A stretch of 31,689 bases of DNA from an uncultured Bdellovibrionales bacterium (GTDB taxonomy: Bacteria; Bdellovibrionota; FAC87; UBA2466). The position numbers and the translations under genes are program-made. Under the pieces are notes generated by a model. It was not told the origin of the DNA, did not search any database, and saw only the letters and a list, made by a program, of their open reading frames with translations. Position 1 is the stretch's first letter, and the number at the start of each line of letters is the position of its first letter. Below, piece by piece: positions 15,567 to 22,653 of the stretch. The stretch lies in contig CALCZU010000144.1 in assembly GCA_937903155.1 (NCBI GenBank), positions 1 to 31,689 of the forward strand, written 5' to 3'.

Positions 15567-16768
15567 GACAAATCAAATCTCTGATTTGGAAAGAATGGCT
15601 TCTTCTAGCCCGCGACCGTCAAGCCACGGCGGTTTTATTTTTAATGCCAATGATTTTTATCTTTATTCTTTCGATAGCGCTTCAGGATGTGTTTTCAGAT
15701 AAATCCAATTCAAAAGTCACCCTCCAGATTATTTCTGAGAAAGAGTCTAAGGAGTTCGCCGATTCTCTCAAGTCGAAGCTGATTCAAATGCCTCAGATAG
15801 ACGTGATTGATGAGAATTCAAGTATCTCTGCAAAAGCGCGTCTCAAAGTGACCTCGGAAACGGCAAAAGCATTTTCAAAGCTTTCGCGTTCAAATTTTTC
15901 GGCAGCTCAAAAGCCTTCTCAGTCGATGGAGATCTGGCTCGATCCCACGCTCAATCCTGCTTATCGATGGTTTGTAAAAGTGAGTTTAAGCAACGCGCTT
16001 TACCAGCTCGTGCTCGAAAAGGCCCAGGGCAATAAGGACGAAACAAATCTTAAAGATCCTCTCGCGTTTATCAACGATGAGGGAATTCCGAAGACTGAGA
16101 AAATGAACCTGGCAGATTTTCTGAAAGAAGAAAAAGTTGAGGCCGGAAGAATTGTTCCAACTTCGCTACAACAGAATGTGCCAGGATGGTCTCTTTTTGC
16201 GATGTTTTTCATCGCGATCCCACTTGCGAGTGGAATTTTAAAAGAGCGGCAAGATGGGACGATCAAGCGTCTATTGACTCTGCCCGTGACGAAAACAACG
16301 CTGATCTTAGGGAAACTGATTCCGTATGTGACGGTGAATCTTCTTCAGTTTGTTTCGATGCTTTTGATCGGTTTGTACGTCATTCCACTTTGTACGGAGT
16401 TAAAATTTCAGCTGGGAAATGATTCTCAATTTCTTATCCCCGTGACTCTGATTTGTGCGCTCACAGCGACGAGCTACGGGATTTTTATTTCCAGTGTTAG
16501 CCAATCGGTTGAGCAAGCATCAGCCCTCTCCGCGGGCCTTGTCATTTGCATGGCGGCCTTAGGGGGAATCATGGTTCCCTTGTTCGCAATGCCGCTTTTT
16601 ATGCAAGAAATCGCTAAAATTTCTCCACTTTACTGGGGGCATCAGGCCTATCTGGATGTTCTCGTGCGCGAAGTGCCTTTTAGCGTGATTGCTCCGAAAC
16701 TGGGTGTACTCCTTGCTTTTGCGCTGGTATTACTGTCCATAGGGAAAAGGAGATTTCAGTGGCTGTAG
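15563..16768 (+). CDS. ABC-2 type exporter permease
   Basis: Membrane subunit of 401 residues. It has one N-terminal helix (ATAVLFLMPMIFIFILSIAL), a large extracytoplasmic domain (about residues 45-180), then about five closely spaced helices. The second of these is followed by the family-typical ERQDGTIKRLLTLPVTK coupling segment and ends near the GHQAYLDVL motif. This is the ABC-2/DrrB-YhgE style topology. The ATG is chosen because it overlaps the ATPase stop (ATGA) with GAGA upstream; an earlier in-frame start at 15536 would add nine residues inside the ATPase gene. The 3' end overlaps the ACP gene by 10 bases. Confidence 0.93.
   Translation: MRQIKSLIWKEWLLLARDRQATAVLFLMPMIFIFILSIALQDVFSDKSNSKVTLQIISEKESKEFADSLKSKLIQMPQIDVIDENSSISAKARLKVTSETAKAFSKLSRSNFSAAQKPSQSMEIWLDPTLNPAYRWFVKVSLSNALYQLVLEKAQGNKDETNLKDPLAFINDEGIPKTEKMNLADFLKEEKVEAGRIVPTSLQQNVPGWSLFAMFFIAIPLASGILKERQDGTIKRLLTLPVTKTTLILGKLIPYVTVNLLQFVSMLLIGLYVIPLCTELKFQLGNDSQFLIPVTLICALTATSYGIFISSVSQSVEQASALSAGLVICMAALGGIMVPLFAMPLFMQEIAKISPLYWGHQAYLDVLVREVPFSVIAPKLGVLLAFALVLLSIGKRRFQWL
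16747..16753 (+). promoter_or_regulatory. Ribosome-binding site for the GTG start of the acyl carrier protein
   Basis: AAGGAGA lies 5 bases before GTG at 16759, within the end of the permease gene. It sets the ACP start where no ATG is available. Confidence 0.7.
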
Positions 16769-17058
16769 AAACCGCAAAGTTTGAATCCGTTGAGTTATTA
16801 AAAACCGATTTAAAAGATTTGATCCTCTCAGTTTGTGCCATTCAAAACGTTCGATCTCAGGACATCAACGATGATGATTACCTTATCAACGGGCAAGGCG
16901 CCCTGCAGTTAGAAAGCATTGACGCGGTCGATTTAGCGGTCGCGATTGAGAGAAAATATGGCGTCCGAATTCAAGATATCAGCTCTGCGCGCGAGCACAT
17001 GAAATCCGTCAACACCCTCGCGAATCATATTTTTTCAAAACAACAAGTTTTGCAATGA
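16759..17058 (+). CDS. Acyl carrier protein of the resorcinol-type operon
   Basis: A 99-residue acyl carrier protein. The phosphopantetheine attachment serine is Ser53 in LESIDAVDLAVAIE, at the start of helix II, and the rest (LKTDLKDLILSVC, DDDYLINGQGALQ, SVNTLANHIF) fits a four-helix ACP. The residue before Ser is Glu where FAS ACPs have Asp (DSL), as is seen in secondary-metabolite ACPs. It would carry the chain for the KS and KS-like pair and present it to DarB or the BtrH-like transferase (inference). It is the counterpart of DarC, but its close DarC relationship is not tested. GTG start; the stop overlaps the KS start by 4 bases. No phosphopantetheinyl transferase is in the window. Confidence 0.92.
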   Translation: MAVETAKFESVELLKTDLKDLILSVCAIQNVRSQDINDDDYLINGQGALQLESIDAVDLAVAIERKYGVRIQDISSAREHMKSVNTLANHIFSKQQVLQ

Positions 17059-18218
17059 CTTCAAATTCTTCTCAACGTTTCAAAATAGGAATTCGAGGTC
17101 TCGGCGTTTGCTCGGCTTCCGGACTCAATTTACAAGAGTGTGTCCAATCTCTGCGAGAAGAGAAAATCTCTTTAAAGCCACTGACAAAAAATCCTTTTAT
17201 CCTGGGAGATTTTTCAGGAGGAGAGATCCCTTTTGACTGCGAGCTTAAAGATCGAGCGCATGAGATCCTCTATTTGGCTCTCGATGCTGCCCTGGATCAA
17301 GCCGGGCTCAGTGAAATCGAAAAACAAAAAACCGGGGTTTTCGTGGGGACGACGAGCGGCTTGATGCTGTCTTCCGAAAGTCAGACGTATTTGAATCCAA
17401 AATCGCTCGAAGTCTTTCGTTCGCAGATGACCGCGCGCGGAATGGGCGAAGTGGCCTACACGGCTGCGAAGCGCGCGAAGATTTCGGGGCCTATTTTCAC
17501 CTATTCGACGGCGTGCACTTCCAGTGCTTTTGCGCTTTTGGAAGCCGCTTCATTTATAAAGAATGGACTCATCGACCATGCAGTCGTCATCGGCTACGAG
17601 ACTCTCTTAAATACGACGCTTCATGGTTTCAAAAGCCTAATGCTTTACGATCCGACAGGTCATCGACCCTTCGACAAGAACCGAAACGGGCTGCAATTAG
17701 GAGAAGGTTGTGGCGTCGTTGTTTTAAGTATCGATGCAAGAAATTCTCGGAATTATTTCTTAGGCGGGGCTGCAACCAACGATCATTTTAATATTACCGG
17801 CTCCGACTTGACTGGGCTCAGCGCCGTAAAACTTTTAGAGGCGACGCTTGCAAATACCGGAACAAAGAAAGAAGAAATCATCGCGATTAAAGCGCATGGA
17901 ACCGGAACGTTGGATAACGATCTCGGGGAAGGAATCGGTTTTTCCAAATTTTTCAATCCCGTTCCTCGGTTTTCTTCGATCAAAGGCTACATGGGCCATA
18001 CCCTGGGAGCCGCAGGTGCCGTCGAAGTTGCCACATGGTTAGGCTGTATCGAAAAAGGTTTTATTCCTCGCTCGGCCGGATTTGAAACACTCGATGAAAA
18101 AATCGGAATTTGCCCGACGCGAGAAACCTATGGCAGTAGCCCGGGAAAATACCTGTTCACGTATTTTGGATTTGGCGGAAGTTCTGTCGGATTAGTGGTG
18201 GAGACAACGTATGTTTAA
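17055..18218 (+). CDS. Beta-ketoacyl-ACP synthase (FabF-like), catalytic subunit
   Basis: Elongating ketosynthase of the FabF/KAS II type, 387 residues, with the complete triad: Cys154 in STACTSSA, His281 in KAHGTGT, and His315 in GYMGHTLGAAG, plus Lys310 in SIKGYMG. It performs decarboxylative Claisen condensation with malonyl-ACP. Its immediate partner downstream is a ketosynthase-fold protein lacking these residues, as in KS/chain-length-factor pairs of type II polyketide, aryl polyene and flexirubin systems. The start overlaps the ACP stop by ATGA and the stop overlaps the partner by 8 bases. Confidence 0.93.
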   Translation: MTSNSSQRFKIGIRGLGVCSASGLNLQECVQSLREEKISLKPLTKNPFILGDFSGGEIPFDCELKDRAHEILYLALDAALDQAGLSEIEKQKTGVFVGTTSGLMLSSESQTYLNPKSLEVFRSQMTARGMGEVAYTAAKRAKISGPIFTYSTACTSSAFALLEAASFIKNGLIDHAVVIGYETLLNTTLHGFKSLMLYDPTGHRPFDKNRNGLQLGEGCGVVVLSIDARNSRNYFLGGAATNDHFNITGSDLTGLSAVKLLEATLANTGTKKEEIIAIKAHGTGTLDNDLGEGIGFSKFFNPVPRFSSIKGYMGHTLGAAGAVEVATWLGCIEKGFIPRSAGFETLDEKIGICPTRETYGSSPGKYLFTYFGFGGSSVGLVVETTYV

Positions 18219-19125
18219 CTCTCCATTGCCCATCCTTTGTGTCTCCGGATTTGCCCGCACCGTAGCGATGCCCGATTCTAAAGTGCGCGATCTCAATGGT
18301 GATGAACTCGATATCGACGCCCTCTTTTTTGAAACGTTTCAAAATAAAGTCCGTCGCGCGAGCCGATATGTCCGGTTTTCGAATTTGGCAGCCCTTCAAT
18401 GTCTTAATCAAATCGATCGAAATCGATTAGAAGGAAAACGCATCGGGCTTTTTTTAGGAACGGGTCTTGGCAATACTCCCGACGCCATCAAATTTACGGA
18501 AGAGATTTTGCAACATCATCAGACGGTCGTTTCACCTTCAACTTTTATTAATACCGTCAGCAATGCAGGCTTATTTTATGCGGCGAGAGCCCTAGGGGTT
18601 GAGTGCATTACCAACGTTATTTCTCAAGAGACCGTGTCATTTGAAGCAGCTCTTCTGACCGCTGCTTTCAAAATTGAGTATGACGAAATTGACTTCGCAC
18701 TTGTCGGGGGATCGGATGTGATCGAAGCTCCCTATGATGCTGCAGCAGAGAGAATCTATTCAAAAGAGGTCGAGCCTAAAACTCTAGGAGAAGGGGCGGC
18801 GTTTCTTCTAATGGCAAAAAAGTCCTTCGCGGAGACTAAACCTTTAGGCTATCTCGAAGATGTCACTCTCGGCATTTCTCAAGAAAAAGTTTTTCATGAA
18901 TCTCATCAACCGGGTCTCCTTCTTGGGTACGGAGTCGATCAAAAAGAAATTTCTTCAGACACGACCTATGCTTATCGCGCGATCTCAGGCGACTTTTCGA
19001 CAGGTTCTGCCTTTGGACTCTGCGCATTTTTAAAAGACAAGCGAGCGCACGGGAGCCGTCTTCACCATTTGAACCATCACCAGGACGGGGCTTACGGCGG
19101 ATTTAAACTTACTCGTCTAGGATAA
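18211..19125 (+). CDS. Ketosynthase-like chain-length-factor type subunit, catalytically inactive
   Basis: A 304-residue thiolase-fold protein, about 80 residues shorter than its partner. By eye alignment the active-site Cys region reads ITNVISQETVSFEAAL, so Gln139 takes the Cys position. The second His region reads GDFSTGSAFGL, with Asp for His, and the HGTGT motif is absent. Conserved scaffold pieces remain: GLFLGTGLGNT, ALVGGSDV and LGEGAAFLLM. Gln for Cys is the hallmark of KS-beta/chain-length factors and decarboxylating KSQ domains, so a non-catalytic heterodimer partner is the likely role. It ends the operon, and its last 17 bases overlap the convergent carboxypeptidase gene. Confidence 0.85.
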   Translation: MFNSPLPILCVSGFARTVAMPDSKVRDLNGDELDIDALFFETFQNKVRRASRYVRFSNLAALQCLNQIDRNRLEGKRIGLFLGTGLGNTPDAIKFTEEILQHHQTVVSPSTFINTVSNAGLFYAARALGVECITNVISQETVSFEAALLTAAFKIEYDEIDFALVGGSDVIEAPYDAAAERIYSKEVEPKTLGEGAAFLLMAKKSFAETKPLGYLEDVTLGISQEKVFHESHQPGLLLGYGVDQKEISSDTTYAYRAISGDFSTGSAFGLCAFLKDKRAHGSRLHHLNHHQDGAYGGFKLTRLG

Positions 19126-20539
19126 CTTCGATCGATTCGAAATTTCCTGAAGATTTTGTCGTAATCGTTTTTTTAACGACCGAACCCACTTTAATTTTGA
19201 GATTGTGATTTCCATTGGGAAGTCTCCATCGGAGCGTTCCAAAGTTATCAGTCATTCGGACTTCGCCTTCTTTAAAAGCGACGGCATCCGCCGAAACTTC
19301 GGCCAAGACAGGTTTGCCTTGACGATTTTTCACATGAATTTCGGTAAAGTTGCTGCTCATTTCACCGAGAATTAAAGGAACGACCTTTTGAACCTTCGGC
19401 CAGATCTTTTCTCGGTAGTTTTTAAACGATGGCTGAAAATCGTCGCCGATTTCTAGAAGAAAGGCGAGGGTTCCGAGTTTGTTGTAATGCCATTCGTGAT
19501 CTTCGCCTGAAGAACTCGCGGGCCGCTTTCCAAAACCGGTCGCCTTTTGAATTTTATCTCGCATGCTATTGTAAACTTCCTTCTCGGCGAGAGTGGCGCA
19601 AAGGTAAGGCATTAACACTTCATTTCCATAGCTGTGATAGGAGATCGCGTATTGAAAATGTAAGCGTTGATTGAGCGCTTCAGCGAGTTGAACTTCGGGT
19701 TCAGAATCTGCCGCGGGGCCTTTGTAGACATCGCTACTGATTTTAGATTCATTTTGTCCGCATTTCCCCCATTTGAAACCATAATTGCGATTCAGATCCA
19801 CTCCTTTTGCGCCTCCGCCATTAGGAGAACGATTTTTTCTCCACATGCGATCTTGGGTCATGACGGTATTTAAACCATCTGGATTGACGGCCGGGAGAAA
19901 GACAATTTGCGTATTTTCGATCGCGTTCGCGGCCCACTCTTCGCGGTTACGAGCTTTAGTCAAAAGGTCGCGAGCTCCATCAATGACCGCGTGAGGAGTC
20001 GTCACTTCTCTCGCGTGGTGTTCGCCAATCATGAGAAGTTTTGGCTTGTCTTGAAATTCACTGGGATGATTTCCAACAACGAGTGCGAAAATATCTCGGC
20101 CCTCATGCGTTTGCGGGACATTTAAAAATTCAGTGACGTTTAAAACTTTTGCATACTGTGGAAACTCACTTTCGAGCTTCTGGAGTTCTTCGACGACTTG
20201 CTCGGTCCCCAAATATTCTTCGACGCCATCGGTTGCGTCAGCGGCCTGAAAAGCTAAGAAAGGTTTCGATTCGGTGACTTGAACCGATTGAAATCGATTC
20301 AAAGGATCGTTTGAGAATTCGTTTTCGATTTTGCTAAGGGTTGTGAGATCGTCTGTCACAATTCCTAGAAGTCCTTTGGATTTCGAATAACCCTCGACTT
20401 CGATTCCTCGCGCTTCCAAGGACTGCCTCAGTAAGCTTGGATTTTTTGTTTTGAGTTCGACAAAATAATTCTGCGCGTAAAGATTTAACGGAATAGAAAC
20501 TAAAAAAGAAAGTGCGAGTAATGATTTGGATTGTTTCAT
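19109..20539 (-). CDS. Secreted M14 zinc carboxypeptidase
   Basis: Removes C-terminal residues from peptides outside the cytoplasm. The 476-residue protein has a signal peptide (LLALSFLVSIPLNLYA, cut near residue 22), a propeptide-like region (about 24-105) and the M14 catalytic domain (about 108-390). The zinc ligands are His175 and Glu178 in EHHAREV and His302 in SYHSYG, with Arg in MWRKNRS and DLNRNYGFKW for substrate binding and catalytic Glu363 in LLEIGDD. A C-terminal beta-sandwich (about 395-476) resembles the carboxypeptidase regulatory-like domain. The start at 20539 has GGGGGAG upstream; an earlier in-frame ATG at 20563 lacks one. Single gene, convergent with the resorcinol-type operon. 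Confidence 0.95.
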   Translation of the reverse strand: MKQSKSLLALSFLVSIPLNLYAQNYFVELKTKNPSLLRQSLEARGIEVEGYSKSKGLLGIVTDDLTTLSKIENEFSNDPLNRFQSVQVTESKPFLAFQAADATDGVEEYLGTEQVVEELQKLESEFPQYAKVLNVTEFLNVPQTHEGRDIFALVVGNHPSEFQDKPKLLMIGEHHAREVTTPHAVIDGARDLLTKARNREEWAANAIENTQIVFLPAVNPDGLNTVMTQDRMWRKNRSPNGGGAKGVDLNRNYGFKWGKCGQNESKISSDVYKGPAADSEPEVQLAEALNQRLHFQYAISYHSYGNEVLMPYLCATLAEKEVYNSMRDKIQKATGFGKRPASSSGEDHEWHYNKLGTLAFLLEIGDDFQPSFKNYREKIWPKVQKVVPLILGEMSSNFTEIHVKNRQGKPVLAEVSADAVAFKEGEVRMTDNFGTLRWRLPNGNHNLKIKVGSVVKKTITTKSSGNFESIEVILDE

Positions 20540-20544
20540 TTTTT

Positions 20545-20551
20545 CTCCCCC
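20545..20551 (-). promoter_or_regulatory. Ribosome-binding site for the carboxypeptidase start
   Basis: GGGGGAG five bases upstream of the ATG at 20539 selects it over the in-frame ATG at 20563. Confidence 0.65.
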
Positions 20552-20687
20552 TATTGGACCCATGATAACCCGTTGATAACGCTAACTGAATTCAAGCGAA
20601 ACCCCAAATCAGGTTAAGGGAAGTGTTAACGTTTCGAGACAGGTAGATGACGCTTTGTGTGATTTCTAAACCCAAGTGGGAGCATGT

Positions 20688-20693
20688 TATAAT
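20688..20693 (+). promoter_or_regulatory. Consensus -10 box directly before a TTG start
   Basis: A perfect TATAAT ends 8 bases before the TTG at 20702, so the transcript would start at or within a few bases of the start codon. No good -35 is visible at 16-18 bases. This suggests a leaderless mRNA if the box is used. Confidence 0.35.
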
Positions 20694-20701
20694 AGATCAT
20701 C

Positions 20702-21490
20702 TTGCAAAAACTCCTCCCAAAAATTTTAGTGACAGGTGCAACCGCGGGCCTGGGACGCTATTTGCTGGAGCATTTTCCGAATGCGATTGGGTTTGGGCGA
20801 GAGGATCGCGTCGAAGATTTACAGGGGAAAGAGTTTGATGTCATTGTTCACTGTGCGTTTCGTCGATGTCAGGATCTCAAAAACTCAGATTTACCGCAGG
20901 TTATCGAAGACAATTTCTCTCTTACCGAAAAACTTTTAAAGCTTCCTCACCAAAAGTTTGTTTATCTCTCTTCCAATCGCATTTATCCCCGAGAAGTCGA
21001 TGTCAATTTTCAAGAAGACTTGGATATCTCGGTGGAACACGTGGAAAATTTTTCAGGGGTTCTAAAGCTCATGAACGAAGAGCTCGTCAAGAGTCGCTCG
21101 AAAAACTACTGCATTCTTCGCTGCACATCCCTTTTCGGAAATGGAATGAAACCCAATGCAATGACCCGCATTCTTTTTGAAACCACGCCGACAGTCTCAC
21201 TCACGGCAGATTCTCGCTTGAACTGCATCTTGTATAACGACGTTCGCGTGACGTTGAATCAACTCATCGAAGCCAACCAGCAGGGAATCTTCAATCTCGC
21301 GGCCTCTGATTCGATCCTGCTTTCAGAATTTGCGACTTCGCTGAAAAAGAAAGTGTCTTTCGGAAATTACCACTATGATCCGGGAAAAATTGATACCGCT
21401 AAACTGACCCACCTTATTCCCGAACTCAAAAAAACATCCTGGCAAAATATCGACCTTTTCTGCAACTCTCAAAATAAAAAAACCGCTTAA
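20702..21490 (+). CDS. NAD-dependent epimerase/dehydratase-fold protein (RmlD-like)
   Basis: A 262-residue extended short-chain dehydrogenase fold. The dinucleotide-binding loop is GATAGLG (12-18), with VIVHCAF as strand 4 and YLSSNRIYP as strand 5. The canonical YxxxK pair is not present: the expected place reads NFSGVLKLMNEEL, with Phe117 and Lys122 out of register. Catalysis may therefore differ or be lost, and a sugar-nucleotide role is only inferred from the fold and nearby glycan genes. The start is TTG, required because the first beta strand begins at residue 7. It is convergent with the glycosyltransferase gene, with a repeat-filled gap between them. Confidence 0.82.
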   Translation: MQKLLPKILVTGATAGLGRYLLEHFPNAIGFGREDRVEDLQGKEFDVIVHCAFRRCQDLKNSDLPQVIEDNFSLTEKLLKLPHQKFVYLSSNRIYPREVDVNFQEDLDISVEHVENFSGVLKLMNEELVKSRSKNYCILRCTSLFGNGMKPNAMTRILFETTPTVSLTADSRLNCILYNDVRVTLNQLIEANQQGIFNLAASDSILLSEFATSLKKKVSFGNYHYDPGKIDTAKLTHLIPELKKTSWQNIDLFCNSQNKKTA

Positions 21491-21498
21491 ACATCTTT

Positions 21499-21550
21499 GC
21501 TGTGAACCGGACGGCCCCACCCGTGCTGTGAACCACGCGGTCCTACCCGT
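21499..21550. repeat. Two tandem 26-base units
   Basis: Two units starting GCTGTGAACC and ending ACCCGT (21499-21524 and 21525-21550) differ at only a few internal bases. They directly abut the foldback repeat that starts at 21548. Confidence 0.7.
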
Positions 21551-21671
21551 CGTTGCGAGGAGCGAAGCGACGAAGCAATCTCGTTGTACTTGAGAAGAAC
21601 TTTGGATGCTCAAACCGGCGCGTTCTTATGCCGCGAGATTGCTTCGTCGCCTGCGGCTCCTCGCAACGACG
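21548..21671. repeat. Dispersed foldback repeat, copy 2 (CGTCGTTGCGAGG termini)
   Basis: A 124-base element with perfect 13-base inverted ends CGTCGTTGCGAGG/CCTCGCAACGACG, then arms that continue to GCAATCTCG. The left 36 bases match copy 1 at 6008 almost exactly, while the loop differs. It lies between convergent genes, like copy 1, and ends 4 bases before the stop of the glycosyltransferase gene. Confidence 0.87.
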
Positions 21672-21675
21672 GGGG

Positions 21676-22653
21676 CTAAGAAAGACTTTCTTTGAGCGCC
21701 ACTTGTCGTGTGCCTCGCAAAGAACTGATGATTCGATTGATCCCATGCAGTAACGAGGAGGGAAGAAGCGACAATAGCGTGCAAACGATCGCTTTCGGAC
21801 GGAAACTCTCCTTCGTAAAAAGCATCCACGCTTTTGCAACGCAAGATCTCGCCCACCGTGTGTCTTCCAAAACCCGAATGCCCTGCCAAGCGTAGTAAAA
21901 TAAAGTTCTCGCCATATACGCCCGCAAAACTCCTCGCATTTGAGACGGAAATTCCGGGTCATTCATTAAAGCGGCGCTTAAGCGATGGCTGTTCACTTGA
22001 TTGTACTTAAACGCTTTTCCTAAATTTGTTTCATGATCGGTCATGACAACCAAGGGCTCATCTAAATAGTAAAACTGGTAACCGATTGCGAATCGAATAA
22101 AAATCTCTTCACTTTCATGGAAAATCTCTTCTCTAAAGGGATATTTTTCAAAACACTCGCGTCGAATGAGAGGAGAAATCGGATTAATCCTGCCTCCCAG
22201 ATTTTCCGAACACAGCATTTCTTCTAATACCCAACCCGATTTCTGAATCATCGGAGGAATCCATTTTTCACCCGTGACGACATTCAATCGGTATCCTGGT
22301 GAATAAACGACGCCGACTTCTTTGGGCAGCTTTTGAAAACACTGAAGCTGTTTTTCAATCTTTTCGGGCAAGTAATAATCATCGCCATAGAGCTGCGAAA
22401 CAAACTCACCCGTGCAAAGTCTCAAACCTTCATTTGAAGTCTTTGTCATAAATTCATTTTTTTGATGGAGCACCAATTTGATTCGTGGGTCACTGCGATA
22501 AGTCTCTAGAAGCTCGTGCGAACCATCGGTCGAGCCATTATCCATAATGACTAATTCGATATCGGAGTGCGTTTGGGTGAGAGCACTCTCTATCGCTTTT
22601 GCGAGATAGCTTTTTTGATTGTAACAGCACAGAAGGATAGAAACTTTAGCCAT
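21676..22653 (-). CDS. Family 2 glycosyltransferase
   Basis: GT-A fold transferase of 325 residues that moves a sugar from a nucleotide donor in the cytoplasm, probably onto a lipid carrier or polysaccharide. Visible are VSILLCCYNQKSYLAKAI, the donor-binding DNGSTDGS (38-45), and the metal-binding DDY after QLYG (Asp91-Asp92). The C-terminal part has an amphipathic hydrophobic stretch (AIVCTLLSLLPSSLLHGI), possibly for membrane attachment. The last residues SSLRGTRQVALKESLS look like translated repeat sequence and may not be native. The start overlaps the upstream epimerase gene by 8 bases, so they form an operon. The acceptor is unknown. Confidence 0.93.
   Translation of the reverse strand: MAKVSILLCCYNQKSYLAKAIESALTQTHSDIELVIMDNGSTDGSHELLETYRSDPRIKLVLHQKNEFMTKTSNEGLRLCTGEFVSQLYGDDYYLPEKIEKQLQCFQKLPKEVGVVYSPGYRLNVVTGEKWIPPMIQKSGWVLEEMLCSENLGGRINPISPLIRRECFEKYPFREEIFHESEEIFIRFAIGYQFYYLDEPLVVMTDHETNLGKAFKYNQVNSHRLSAALMNDPEFPSQMRGVLRAYMARTLFYYAWQGIRVLEDTRWARSCVAKAWMLFTKESFRPKAIVCTLLSLLPSSLLHGINRIISSLRGTRQVALKESLS

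Noticed and set aside
21543..21962. Open frames across the 21.5-21.9 kb repeat
   Set aside because: They are translations of the foldback repeat and of the antisense of the glycosyltransferase gene, a common source of false proteins.
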